Part shown: positions 33,336 to 41,981 of the stretch, one piece after another | How the letters are laid out: each line of letters starts with the position of its first letter | Position numbering within the stretch: position 1 is the stretch's first letter | NCBI RefSeq assembly: GCF_001427985.1 | Contig: NZ_LMSA01000002.1 | Span: 1,045,546-1,108,555 of the forward strand | Reading direction: 5' to 3' | Source of the DNA: Knoellia sp. Soil729 | GTDB taxonomy: Bacteria; Actinomycetota; Actinomycetes; Actinomycetales; Dermatophilaceae | Length of the DNA stretch: 63,010 nucleotides | Made by a program: the position numbers and the translations under genes | Notes under the pieces: model-generated | Databases searched by the model: none | The model's input: the letters and a program-made list of their open reading frames with translations, nothing else | Told to the model about the DNA's origin: nothing

Positions 33336-34930
33336 GCGCCCACTCCTGTCATGAGTCGACCAAGGTCGTAGGGGTTGGCCTCACCACGCGCGAACTCGCC
33401 GACGAGCCGGCCGGAGTAGGCGACGGTCACGCGGTCGGACAGCGCGAGCACCTCGTCCAGGTCCTCGGAGATGACGATGACCACGCAACCCTGCGACGCC
33501 GCCCGGCGGACGCGGTCGTAGACGAACTGCGTCGAGCGGAGGTCGAGTCCGCGGGTCGGGTTGTGCAGGAGGAGGAGCTTGGGGTTGTGCGCGAACGCCC
33601 GCGCGAGGATGACGCGCTGGATGTTGCCGCCGGAGAGCTGTCCACACGGGGTGGCCGCACTGGGCGTCTTGACGCTGAACTCCTTGATCGCGGCGACCGC
33701 CTCGGTGCGCGCGGCACGCCAGTTGATCATGCCGGCCTTCGCTCTGGTCCGGTGCGATCCGAGGACGAGGTTCTCGGTGATCCCGGCACCCGGGAGTATG
33801 CCGTCCCGCTGGCGGTCCTCGGGGACGTAGACCACGCCGCTGCCCAGCCAGGCGGCGGTGGGCCGACCGACGAGCTCGGCACCGTCGACGCTGAGGGAGC
33901 CTGTGGCGGAACGGGTTCCGGTCAGGGCCTCGGCCAGCTCCCCCTGGCCGTTTCCGGCGACCCCGGCGATGCCCAGGATCTCGCCGGGGCGCAGGGAGAG
34001 CGTCACGTCGTCGACGAGCGGCTTGCCTCCCTTGCCGGCCACAGTGAGACCGCGGACGGTGACCCGGGCAGGGGTTGGGGTCACCGTGTCCGCGGCCGCA
34101 CCCTCAGGTTCGGCCTCGCTCGACGTGTCGAGGGAGGCCTCCCCGAGCTCTTCCTCACCGAGGGAGACCTGCGCCGTCTGGGCCAGGGCAGCGGCCTCGG
34201 CGTCACCACCCGCGATCTCACCGATCATCGTGGCGGCGAGGTCGTCGGCGGTGGTGTCCGCCTTGTCGACGGTGGCGATCCATCGGCCGTCGCGCATCAC
34301 CGTCATCCGGTCGCAGACCTCCATGGTCTCGCGGATCTTGTGGGTGATGAGGACGACCGACATCCCGTCGTCGACGATGGCGCGCATCGACGAGAACAGG
34401 TCGTCGACCTCCTGCGGGGTGAGGTTCGTGGTGGGCTCGTCCAGGACGAGGACCTTGGCGCCGCGATAGAGCGCCTTGAGGATCTCGACGCGCTGGCGCA
34501 CCCCGACGGGCAGGTCAGCCACGCGGGCGCCGGGGTCGACCGTGAGTCCGAAGCGCGAGGACAGCTCAGCGATGCGCTGGGCCGGTGTCTGCGTCGAGCC
34601 GTCGGGAGCCACGAGCTTGGTCGAGTCGGTGCCAAGGACGATGTTCTCGGTGACCGTGAAGACGTCCACCTGGAGGAAGTTCTGGTGGACCATGCCGATT
34701 CCGGCGGTGATCGCATCCTTGGGCGAGGTGATCGTCACGGGAGAACCGTCGACCTCCACCGTACCGGCGTCGGGCGCGTAGAGGCCGTAGAGGACGTTCA
34801 TGAGCGTCGTCTTGCCTGCGCCGTTGCCGCCGAGCAGGCCGTGGATCTCGCGGTTGGCGACGGTGAAGTCGACTCCGTCGAGGGCCACGACCGGCCCGAA
34901 GGTCTTGCGTATGCCGGACATACGGAGCAA
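33332..34930 (-). CDS. ABC transporter ATP-binding protein with two nucleotide-binding domains (BMP/nucleoside importer)
   Basis: The 532-residue tandem ATPase has Walker A GGNGAGKT in the first half, VGVRQRVEILKAL in place of a canonical signature and LDEPTTNLTP as Walker B; a Glu/Ala-rich linker covers about 240-285. The second half has the degenerate Walker A AGVAGNGQGEL, signature LSGGNIQRV and LLLHNPTRGLD as Walker B. This is the RbsA/YufO layout, in which the second site is often inactive. TTG 34930 includes the first beta strand (LRMSGIRKTFG); ATG 34921 is an alternative. Sits 4 nt from the BMP lipoprotein stop. Confidence 0.9.
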   Translation of the reverse strand: MLRMSGIRKTFGPVVALDGVDFTVANREIHGLLGGNGAGKTTLMNVLYGLYAPDAGTVEVDGSPVTITSPKDAITAGIGMVHQNFLQVDVFTVTENIVLGTDSTKLVAPDGSTQTPAQRIAELSSRFGLTVDPGARVADLPVGVRQRVEILKALYRGAKVLVLDEPTTNLTPQEVDDLFSSMRAIVDDGMSVVLITHKIRETMEVCDRMTVMRDGRWIATVDKADTTADDLAATMIGEIAGGDAEAAALAQTAQVSLGEEELGEASLDTSSEAEPEGAAADTVTPTPARVTVRGLTVAGKGGKPLVDDVTLSLRPGEILGIAGVAGNGQGELAEALTGTRSATGSLSVDGAELVGRPTAAWLGSGVVYVPEDRQRDGILPGAGITENLVLGSHRTRAKAGMINWRAARTEAVAAIKEFSVKTPSAATPCGQLSGGNIQRVILARAFAHNPKLLLLHNPTRGLDLRSTQFVYDRVRRAASQGCVVIVISEDLDEVLALSDRVTVAYSGRLVGEFARGEANPYDLGRLMTGVGA

Positions 34931-34933
34931 GGG

Positions 34934-36004
34934 TCAGCCGATCTTTGCCGTGTCGAGCTTGACCTTGACCGTGCCGGCCTTGACGTCGGCCATGGCCTTC
35001 TCGACCGCAGCCTTCGCGTCCGCTGGCACGCTGTCGGAGAGCTTGATGGTCACACCGGTGTCGAAGCCCAGGAGGTAGTTGCCCTTCTCCTCGCCCGCCT
35101 TGATCTTGCCGAGGATCTCGGCGAGCGGCTTGGTGAAGTCGTACTCGACCGACCCGGCGTAGTGGGGACCCGCCGCGGCGGACTTGTCGGTGTACTTGGC
35201 CGTGACCCAGCCGTCGCCCGCCGGACGCCCCTCGAACGCCTGGAAGGTGCCGGTTGCGCCCACGTTGAGTGAGCCGACGATGACGTCAGCACCCTGGCCG
35301 AGGAGCTGGGTGGTGAACTGCTGGGCCTTGGAGGCGTCGTTGAAGTCACCCGTCCAGACGGGCTTGATGGCCGTCGAGGCACCGGAGTCCTTGATGGACT
35401 GCTCCATGGCGTGGACCTCGGCCATCGAGAACGGCAGCGACAGGCCACCGACGTAGCCGACGGTGCCGGTCTTGCTGAGCTTGGAGGCGAGGACGCCGAT
35501 GCCGTAGAAGCCGAGGTGGAACTGCCGGTCGATGGTCCAGACGTTGGCCGGCTGGTCCTTGGGAATGCCGTCGTACTCGGCGATGAAATTCACGTCCGGG
35601 TTGTTCTTGGCGACCTTGGCGGTCGCGTCGTAGAACTGCGAGCCGTGGGTCCACACGACCGTGGCGCCATCACCGACGGCCTCGGTGAGGCGGGCCTCGA
35701 CGTCGGGCACGGCGACCTTCTCGCTGAACGAGGTCTGCGCGCCGGCGGCCTTGGCCGCTTCGAGCGCCTGGAGGCCGACCGCGTTGTAGTCGGCGTCGTT
35801 GGTCGGGCCCGAGAAGATGGCGGCGACGACAGCCTTGCCGTCCTTGCCTCCGTCGCCGCTCGATGCTCCGTCGGTGCCGTCGTCGCTGCCGCCACAGCCA
35901 GCCAGCACGAGGGCCGAGATCGAGGCGAACGCAAGCGTGGACGCGGCACGGCGCGTGAGCCGCCCGGAGGTGAGGGTGGTCAGGGGGGAACGCGATCGGG
36001 TCAT
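34934..36004 (-). CDS. BMP family ABC transporter substrate-binding lipoprotein
   Basis: The 356-residue basic membrane lipoprotein (PnrA/BmpA family) has an Arg-rich signal (SGRLTRRAASTLAFASIS), lipobox LVLAGC, a Gly/Asp/Ser linker, and the nucleoside-binding fold with VAAIFSGPTNDADYNAVGLQ, the aromatic/Asp pocket in FIAEYDGIPK, and VGYVGGLSLPFS. It should deliver a purine nucleoside or related ligand to the two permeases. ATG 36004 is preceded by AGAGGACC. First gene of the operon. Confidence 0.9.
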   Translation of the reverse strand: MTRSRSPLTTLTSGRLTRRAASTLAFASISALVLAGCGGSDDGTDGASSGDGGKDGKAVVAAIFSGPTNDADYNAVGLQALEAAKAAGAQTSFSEKVAVPDVEARLTEAVGDGATVVWTHGSQFYDATAKVAKNNPDVNFIAEYDGIPKDQPANVWTIDRQFHLGFYGIGVLASKLSKTGTVGYVGGLSLPFSMAEVHAMEQSIKDSGASTAIKPVWTGDFNDASKAQQFTTQLLGQGADVIVGSLNVGATGTFQAFEGRPAGDGWVTAKYTDKSAAAGPHYAGSVEYDFTKPLAEILGKIKAGEEKGNYLLGFDTGVTIKLSDSVPADAKAAVEKAMADVKAGTVKVKLDTAKIG

Positions 36005-36362
36005 GGCAGGTCCTCTGGTGCCGGGAGCGCCTCTCCGCTGAGCCGCTCGCACGTGTGCCGAGCAGTCTGATGTGTTGGCGGCACACCCCTCATTGGCAGT
36101 ACCTGCCAATGGTCTCGGACCCGGTTGGCAGTTCTGCAGCGAGGGGCAGGCCCTGTCCGCGGGCTGGCGCGAGGCACGCAACTCACGCGAGCCCCGAGAG
36201 GTGCGCGGGCGGCATACCGGCAAGTTCTGCCTGTTCTGCCAACGGAACGTCGCCCCGCGCCTCACCGGCCAGAACCAGCGTTCACCGTTGCTCTCAGCGA
36301 CCACTGTGACCACCGAGTGGGACCGATCGGGCAGGGCTCGGTGGGCCGGTGGGACGGAGTGC
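36005..36362. promoter_or_regulatory. Leader region of the BMP transporter operon with repeated TTGGCAG elements
   Basis: This 358-bp gene-free stretch contains a perfect inverted repeat CATTGGCAG-TAC-CTGCCAATG at 36091-36111 and further copies of the half-site at 36125-36131 (TTGGCAG) and 36236-36242 (CTGCCAA). They lie 87-240 bp upstream of the lipoprotein start, so a repressor binding several sites is plausible. One CGGCATAC word lies at about 36209. I see no RNA gene. Confidence 0.5.
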
Positions 36363-38066
36363 TCAGGCGAGCACGGCGGACAGGGCGTCGTCGAGCTCGT
36401 CCTGTTCGAGGGCGGCTTCGCGCTCGGCGGCGTCGTGATCGGCCATCCATTGCTCGACCCAGTGCTCGATAAGGTCATCGGAAGGTTCGTGGAGCCAGGG
36501 GTCGGGCGGTCCGGTGTCGAGGTGTGCCCGTTCGGCAGCGCGTGCCTGGGCGGCTGTCGCGGCGGCGTACTTCTGGGCGCGGGCACGGTGGATGGCGGTG
36601 AGGAGCCCGGGTAGGTCGCGGTCGTAGGAGCCCGGGGTGAGGTCCCAGGTGACGGACCTGCCCTGTTCATCGGGTGGGTGCACGGTCGCGGTCAGGCGCT
36701 GGTCGTGCACGTGCGTGTGGTGGCGTTGGCACAGCAACGCGGCGTACGCCAGGTCTGAGGGGCCGCCGTCGACCCAGTGGACGAGGTGATGGGCCTGGGT
36801 CCAGGCGGCGGGGGCGTCGCACCCGGGGTAGGTGCAGCCACCGTCGCGGTGCCACAGCGCTCGGCGTTGGGCCCTGGTGAACAGGCGGACGGCTCGGCCC
36901 AGGTTCAGGATCTCACCGTGCGAGCCGAGGACGACGGGAATGATGTCCGCGTCGCAGGCGAGCTGGCGCACGGTGGTCGGTGCCAGGATCGTGGCCTGCG
37001 CGCGGGTGAGCATGACCCGCCCACACCCGGTACGCCCGCCCGCACCCGTATCGGTACCGGCGTCGGCATCGGTGCGACCGCTGGTGCCCGTGGCGGTGTC
37101 GCTCTCAGTGGCGGGGAAGAAGCCCAGGAGGTCCTCCAGCCCGACCTGCACGTGCATCGTGGTCGGGGCCCCACCGGGGCTGGCGTCGCCGGCGTCCTGT
37201 GCAGCAACTCGGGCGCACAGCGCCGCCAGCGCCTCGGCACGCCGCTGCCCCGCCGGGCGCAGGTCCCGCTCACCGGTGACCTCGTTGGGTGCGGGCCTGG
37301 ACAACGGCCCGATCGCGGCCTCCAGCGCCGCCGACTGCTGCGGGGTCAACGCCAGGTCGTACGTGGTCAGGTCCCCGTCGGCCACGGTGGGGCTGGACAG
37401 GTGCGCTCCCGAGCGCAACCGGTCCTGCAGGTCGTCGAACTCGTCCTGGCGACCGAACTGGGCGATCAGGCGGGTGCGAATCTTCTTGGCATCACGTGCG
37501 CCCCACTGCACCCCGAAGTCCAGGATGGCCTTGGCGACCGTCGGCACCGCCTCGGGCTCGAGCAGCTCCTCCAGCCGCGACATCTCCCGCAGTGCGGTCA
37601 CGGCCAACGCGGGCGCGACCTCACCGGTGACCAGGCGTGCCCACACGATGCCTTCGGGTCGGGCGGCATCGGCATACGCCCCCGCCTGCGGTCCGGCACA
37701 GCCCCACAGCCCGGCGGGAGCGGAGGCGGCGACGTCCTGGCCGAGCTGGGCCACCAGCCCTGCGCCGCCCTGGCGCAGTGAGGGGGCGTGCTCACGCACC
37801 CACTCGTGCACCGAGCCCTGCCCCCGGCGGGCGGAGGTGAACTCCCCACGGTGGGCGGCTTCGGCGGTCAGGCGCACCTGCGCGGCCCCGGCGCGGGCCT
37901 TGACCTCGTCGGCCAGGGTCATGAACTCCGCGAGCTCGCCGCCGCTCAGGCGGGCCAAGGCGTCCCCCACGACACCGGCTCCGTCAGCGCTGCTGGCCAA
38001 CGCGTCACGCGCACCCTCCAGGGCCACGCGAAGCTGCGCGACCGGGGTGGCTGAGGCGTTGTCCAT
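36363..38066 (-). CDS. DUF222/HNH endonuclease family protein (13E12-like), complete
   Basis: The protein is 567 residues from the ATG at 38066. The N-terminal DUF222 helical domain covers about 10-330 with a Gly/Thr/Asp-rich linker near 320-345. The C-terminal HNH domain covers about 400-460: LWHRDGGCTYPGC with the first Cys pair, AHHLVHWVDGGPSD and LLCQRHHTHVHDQ. It should be a zinc- or Mg-dependent nuclease; the family is multicopy in Actinobacteria and its target is unknown. A LexA box at 38082-38095 covers the upstream GTG at 38090, so the start is ATG 38066 (or 38075). The C-terminal domain is very similar to the right-edge paralog. Confidence 0.9.
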   Translation of the reverse strand: MDNASATPVAQLRVALEGARDALASSADGAGVVGDALARLSGGELAEFMTLADEVKARAGAAQVRLTAEAAHRGEFTSARRGQGSVHEWVREHAPSLRQGGAGLVAQLGQDVAASAPAGLWGCAGPQAGAYADAARPEGIVWARLVTGEVAPALAVTALREMSRLEELLEPEAVPTVAKAILDFGVQWGARDAKKIRTRLIAQFGRQDEFDDLQDRLRSGAHLSSPTVADGDLTTYDLALTPQQSAALEAAIGPLSRPAPNEVTGERDLRPAGQRRAEALAALCARVAAQDAGDASPGGAPTTMHVQVGLEDLLGFFPATESDTATGTSGRTDADAGTDTGAGGRTGCGRVMLTRAQATILAPTTVRQLACDADIIPVVLGSHGEILNLGRAVRLFTRAQRRALWHRDGGCTYPGCDAPAAWTQAHHLVHWVDGGPSDLAYAALLCQRHHTHVHDQRLTATVHPPDEQGRSVTWDLTPGSYDRDLPGLLTAIHRARAQKYAAATAAQARAAERAHLDTGPPDPWLHEPSDDLIEHWVEQWMADHDAAEREAALEQDELDDALSAVLA

Positions 38067-38081
38067 ACCCACCATTGTTGT

Positions 38082-38095
38082 CGAACTCACGTTCG
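38082..38095. promoter_or_regulatory. LexA (SOS) box upstream of the complete DUF222/HNH gene
   Basis: CGAACTCACGTTCG is again CGAAC-N4-GTTCG, 15-16 bp upstream of the ATG at 38066, the same spacing as the box at 269-282. Identical position in two paralogs argues for real SOS control. Confidence 0.78.
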
Positions 38096-38372
38096 GATGT
38101 CAAGCATTTCGAGCTACGCTCTGGGCTGAATTCCGAACTGCCACAACCGAATTCGCCACCATGGCACGACGACCAAGCCGGTCGTCAACCCGCCACCACC
38201 GACGCTACAAGCCGGCACCGACAGCCTCATCGAAACCTCCGGCCAGCGACCTCGGCCGCTCGACCGAGCGAGGAGCCGAGGCCGAACCGCCGCACACTGC
38301 GACCACCCGCTGCTAGCGTCCGCACATGCGGGATGGACACCGCCTCACTCTGGGATCCGCGCGGGAGGGTGC
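38096..38372. other. Gene-free stretch between the DUF222 gene and a secreted protein gene
   Basis: I see no convincing gene or RNA here. The first 70 bp are relatively AT-rich (TCAAGCATTTCGAGC, GGCTGAATTCCGAAC) and may contain the SOS-controlled promoter. The last 15 bp include GGGAGG, the ribosome site of the gene at 38373. Confidence 0.5.
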
Positions 38373-38891
38373 ATGCGCCTGCTCGCCGTCGTGACCAGCG
38401 CAACCCTGCTCGCCCTGGCGGGCGTTCACGGTGGGGTGGCGACCTTGGATCACCATGACGGACCGCTCCGGGTCGGCGGCGACGACGGCATCCTCTGCAT
38501 CCCCACCTCAGCTGACGGGCACTACACGTTCGGCCACGAGGCAGCCAGGAACGCCACGGACCACGCCCTGCAGGTCGATGCCGTCGCTCTCGTCGGAGCA
38601 CGCAATGTCGCGATGGTCGGGCCCGGCTACCTCTCCCCGATCGATGACACGGGGCTGATCGGGGCGATGCCCGGCTGGCCGCCGGAGGGCGGGTCAGCGA
38701 CGTTCGACCGCAAGAGGGTCATGCCCCTGACCTTGGCGCCGGGCCACATCGAGAACCTCGTGCTCCAGCTCGTCGCGACCACCCCGGCGGAGTTCGACGC
38801 CGTTGAGGTGACCTACACCGCCAACAGGAGGGCCCGGCGCGAGCGCAACAGCACTCGTCTGGAGATCCGCGACTCGTGCCTCAGTCGGTGA
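38373..38891 (+). CDS. Hypothetical secreted protein
   Basis: The 172-residue protein begins MRLLAVVTSATLLALAGVHG, a plausible signal peptide or membrane anchor, followed by a soluble beta-rich region with one Cys near residue 42 and one near the end (DSCLSR). A disulfide is possible. The ATG follows GGGAGG. I do not recognise a family. Its last 11 nt overlap the converging MFS gene. Confidence 0.7.
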   Translation: MRLLAVVTSATLLALAGVHGGVATLDHHDGPLRVGGDDGILCIPTSADGHYTFGHEAARNATDHALQVDAVALVGARNVAMVGPGYLSPIDDTGLIGAMPGWPPEGGSATFDRKRVMPLTLAPGHIENLVLQLVATTPAEFDAVEVTYTANRRARRERNSTRLEIRDSCLSR

Positions 38892-40101
38892 GTGAGAGAG
38901 CCATCGCTTCGTCCATGCGCTCCTCCTCGGCCGACTCCTCGTCGTCGAGGTGTGACAGAGCTGCGCGGCCGGCATACAGGACGACCATGCCCAGCACGAC
39001 GGCCCCGGAGCCGACCCAGAAAGGCACGTGCACGCTGATCTCCTCACCGAGCTTGCCCGCAAGCCACGGCGCCACGGCTCCGCCACCGAACCGCACGAAG
39101 CTGTAGGCAGCCGACGCCACCCCACGCTCGACCGGTGCGGCCTTCATGACCGACTCCGTGATGAGCGTGTTGTTGATGCCCAGCGCGAAACCGGCAAGGA
39201 CGACGCCGACGACGAGGACCGGCTTCGACATCGTGAACACAGCCATCGCAGCCAGGAGAACCGCAAACATCGTCATCGCGAAGAAGATCGAGGGCAGCGT
39301 CCCAAAGCGGTGCTGCAGGCGCGGGGCGACGAACACCGACGAGATGGCCAAGAGCAGTCCCCACCCGAAGAAGATGAAGCCGATCTGGATCGCACCCATC
39401 TCGAGGGCGAAGGGCGTGAAGGCGAGCAGGGTGAAGAACCCGAAGTTGTAGAGCATGGCCGTGATCGCCACGACGAGCAGTCCGCGATGCTTGAGTGCAC
39501 GGAACGGGTCCGCGAGGCTCGTGGCCTTCGCGGCCGGTGGCGTCGCGGGCAGCATGACGGAGGTCAGCACCAGAGCCAGCACCATGAGGACAGCCACGCC
39601 GAAGAACGGTCCCTTCCAGGACAGCTCGCCGAGCAGCCCGCCGATGAGCGGACCGGTCGCGATGCCGACACCGAGCGCGGCTTCGTAGAGGATGATCGCC
39701 TGCGCCGTCGACCCCCGCGCCGACCGCACGATGGTGGCCAGGGCGGTTGCGACGAAGAGCGCGTTGCCCAGTCCCCACACCGCGCGGAACATCACGATGC
39801 CGTTGACGCCGTCCTGCATCCCGGCGAGCGCCGATCCCACGACGATGATCGCGAGCCCGGTGAGCAGCGTGCGCTTGGCCCCGATGCGGCTCGAGACTGC
39901 GCCGGTGATGAGCATGGCGACGCCCATGACCGCCATGTAGCTCGTGAAGAGCAGCGACACCTGCGAGGGAGACGCACCGAGGTCGTCGGCGATCGGCTTG
40001 AGGATCGGGTCCACCAGGCCGATGCCCATGAACGCGATGACGGAGGCGAAGGCCACCGCCCAGACGGGTCGTGGCTGGCGCCACATCGAAGTTTCACTCA
40101 T
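38881..40101 (-). CDS. Major facilitator superfamily transporter (drug efflux type)
   Basis: The 406-residue, 12-segment MFS protein has the motif A-like loop after TM2 (GAVSSRIGAKRTLL) and motif C-like Gly-rich segment in TM5 (YEAALGVGIATGPLIGGLLG), which marks drug:H+ antiporters. An acidic C-terminal tail (DDEESAEEERMDE) is unusual. It follows a MarR regulator gene on the same strand, so it is probably an inducible exporter of an aromatic or antibiotic compound. Confidence 0.9.
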   Translation of the reverse strand: MSETSMWRQPRPVWAVAFASVIAFMGIGLVDPILKPIADDLGASPSQVSLLFTSYMAVMGVAMLITGAVSSRIGAKRTLLTGLAIIVVGSALAGMQDGVNGIVMFRAVWGLGNALFVATALATIVRSARGSTAQAIILYEAALGVGIATGPLIGGLLGELSWKGPFFGVAVLMVLALVLTSVMLPATPPAAKATSLADPFRALKHRGLLVVAITAMLYNFGFFTLLAFTPFALEMGAIQIGFIFFGWGLLLAISSVFVAPRLQHRFGTLPSIFFAMTMFAVLLAAMAVFTMSKPVLVVGVVLAGFALGINNTLITESVMKAAPVERGVASAAYSFVRFGGGAVAPWLAGKLGEEISVHVPFWVGSGAVVLGMVVLYAGRAALSHLDDEESAEEERMDEAMALSLTD

Positions 40102-40127
40102 CTCTTGGTTTCCTATATTTGTTGGCT

Positions 40128-40141
40128 ATATATCGATGTAT
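40128..40141. promoter_or_regulatory. AT-rich near-palindrome upstream of the MFS gene
   Basis: ATATATCGATGTAT, an imperfect palindrome centred on ATCGAT, lies 27 bp upstream of the MFS start in the most AT-rich stretch of the area. MarR proteins typically bind such sites. Confidence 0.5.
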
Positions 40142-40210
40142 GCCGGTCCGCCGCCTTCCGCTTCCCACCCGCCTCCCTTTGTGCGGGTGACCCGTCAAAG
40201 GCGGCCGGAG

Positions 40211-40229
40211 CAAGGGAACTGTTCCCTTG
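40211..40229. promoter_or_regulatory. Perfect 9-1-9 palindrome between MarR and MFS genes
   Basis: CAAGGGAAC-T-GTTCCCTTG is an exact 19-bp palindrome; a related GGGAC..GTTCCC half lies just right of it (40232-40246). It sits 30 bp past the MarR stop and 110 bp before the MFS start, so it may be an operator or, as an 8-bp stem with 3-nt loop, part of a terminator. Confidence 0.55.
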
Positions 40230-40258
40230 TTCGGGACGTGGTTCCCCTGCCTGGAGGG

Positions 40259-40714
40259 CTAGGTGACCAGTCGGTCGACGATGGCGATGGCGCGGTTGAG
40301 GGTGGCGGCGTCTCGTTGGCTCAGGCCCTGCAGCAACGGTGTGATCGCGGCGCTGCGCGAGGCGCGCGCCGTGGCCAGCTCGCGCTCACCGCGTACGGAG
40401 AGGTCGATGAGGCTGGCGCGAGCGTCGTCGGGGTCGGGGGTACGCGTGAGCCAGCCGTGGGCCTCCGCACGCTGGATCTGGGAGGTCATGGTCGGCTGGC
40501 TCGAGTGGTCCGCCTCGGCCAGGTCGCCGATGCGGGCGGGGCCGATGTCGCCGACGAGGGCGAGGAGTCGCACCTGGGCGGGGGGCACGTCGAGCTGCGC
40601 GTTGCGAGTGGCCCATCGGTGGAGTCGAGCGACGGAACGCAGCAGCTCGTAGCCGTCGACGCCGGGGGCCTCCACGCGTGCTTTCTCCACCACCTTCATC
40701 CCACCAGAATACAT
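40259..40714 (-). CDS. MarR family transcriptional regulator
   Basis: The 151-residue winged-helix regulator has the recognition region ARIGDLAEADHSSQPTMTSQ and a wing with RTPDPDDARASLIDLS, the usual MarR DxRxxxxxLT-like element. Start at 40714 (MYSGG) or ATG 40699 (MKVVEK). It lies upstream of the MFS gene on the same strand and probably represses it together with itself, released by the transported compound. Confidence 0.9.
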   Translation of the reverse strand: MYSGGMKVVEKARVEAPGVDGYELLRSVARLHRWATRNAQLDVPPAQVRLLALVGDIGPARIGDLAEADHSSQPTMTSQIQRAEAHGWLTRTPDPDDARASLIDLSVRGERELATARASRSAAITPLLQGLSQRDAATLNRAIAIVDRLVT

Positions 40715-40730
40715 AGGGAGGCGATGTCTC

Positions 40731-41468
40731 TCAACCGAGGCGCACTCGCCCGGGGCTCACCACGCGAGCGCCGACGCCACACAGCAACCGACCGTCGCCT
40801 GTTCGGATGAGCGGCAGCAGCCGCGATCCGGTCCGTTGACCAGTCGCGGGGTCGAGGTCGATGACCGCGCACCGCTCGAGGGGCTGGCCGACCTCCACGA
40901 CGGCATCGCCGAGCTGCAACCGGGTCCCGGGCGGCGGGTCCTCGTCTGCGACCAGCGTGAGAGTCGCGCGGAAACGGGCATCGAGAGCCTGCGGCATGGC
41001 ATACCCACTGCTGGCGATCGTCCCGGCAAGGCGACGCAGAGCCCCGGTGGTCACGATCGAGACCGGCTCCGCATAGACGACGTCGCCACGCTCGGCGCGC
41101 GCCAGCACCACCTCCCGCCCCAGCGCGCGGGAGAAGACGGCACTGAGTGCGCTGTCCTGCAACCGGATTCGCGCCCCACGACCCCAGTAGTCCGCCACGG
41201 CGGCACCGTCCACGGCATCCCGCGTCTCGGCCCGCGCCACCTGCCCGTCCGGGCCGGTGACCTCGAGGCCACCAGCCACGGACCGGGCTGTGAAACCCAG
41301 GAGTCCCGGGTTCTCCACGGTGCGCAGGACCCGACGCGCGGCCACGTCGACGAGGCAGAAGTCGCGGTCGCCGACGGGGCCGTGGGCATCGAGCTCCATC
41401 TCGTCCAGGTCGACGTGGCGGGTGCCCTTGATGAGGGCGAGGCCGAGCCGCTGGACGTGCTCGCTCAC
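40731..41468 (-). CDS. MOSC domain protein
   Basis: The 245-residue protein has an MOSC N-terminal beta-barrel and a core ending in DALDARFRATLTLVADEDP..GTRLQLG and LERCAVIDLDPATGQ. The MOSC Cys is seen in ERCAV. MOSC proteins use a molybdenum cofactor-linked or persulfide Cys to deliver sulfur or reduce N-hydroxylated compounds. The GTG at 41468 overlaps the OsmC gene stop by 4 nt, so the two are coupled. Confidence 0.88.
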   Translation of the reverse strand: MSEHVQRLGLALIKGTRHVDLDEMELDAHGPVGDRDFCLVDVAARRVLRTVENPGLLGFTARSVAGGLEVTGPDGQVARAETRDAVDGAAVADYWGRGARIRLQDSALSAVFSRALGREVVLARAERGDVVYAEPVSIVTTGALRRLAGTIASSGYAMPQALDARFRATLTLVADEDPPPGTRLQLGDAVVEVGQPLERCAVIDLDPATGQRTGSRLLPLIRTGDGRLLCGVGARVVSPGRVRLG

Positions 41469-41896
41469 TCGGAGAGGGTGGCCTCGAGGCTGATCGGCAC
41501 GGACTTGAGCGCCTGCGACACAGGGCAGTTCTCCTTGGCGTCCTCGGCAGCGGCCTGGAAGTCGTCGGCGGACATGCCGGCCACGGAGCCGACGACCTTG
41601 AGCGCGATCTCGGTGATGCCGGTGCCGGGGACGAACGTCACCGCAGCGGTCGTGTCGAGCGAGGTCGGGGGCGTGCCGGCCTTGGCCAGGCCGTTGGAGA
41701 ACGCCATGTTGAAGCAGGACGAGTGCGCCGCGGCGATGAGCTCCTCGGGGCTGGTCTTGCCGTTGGCCTGCTCGGCGCGCGAGGGCCAGTTGACGTCGAA
41801 CGTGCCGACGCCGGAGGACTCGAGCGTGACCTGTCCGGTGCCGGACATGAGGTCGCCCTCCCAGTGGTTCGAGGCGGTGCGGGTTGTTCCAGCCAT
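41465..41896 (-). CDS. OsmC family peroxiredoxin
   Basis: The 143-residue protein is a full-length OsmC: SNHWEGDLMSGTG, the first redox Cys in AAAHSSCFNMAFS and the second in ENCPVSQAL. It reduces organic peroxides with a thiol reductant. ATG 41896 is preceded by AAGGAG. Coupled to the MOSC gene, suggesting a sulfur or redox-stress unit. Confidence 0.92.
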   Translation of the reverse strand: MAGTTRTASNHWEGDLMSGTGQVTLESSGVGTFDVNWPSRAEQANGKTSPEELIAAAHSSCFNMAFSNGLAKAGTPPTSLDTTAAVTFVPGTGITEIALKVVGSVAGMSADDFQAAAEDAKENCPVSQALKSVPISLEATLSE

Positions 41897-41981
41897 GAGT
41901 GCTCCTTCATCGAGGTGACCTGAGGTGGTTCCGCTCCCACCTTCGCCTGCCCCGCCCCCGCACACAAGGGCGGGGTCCGTT

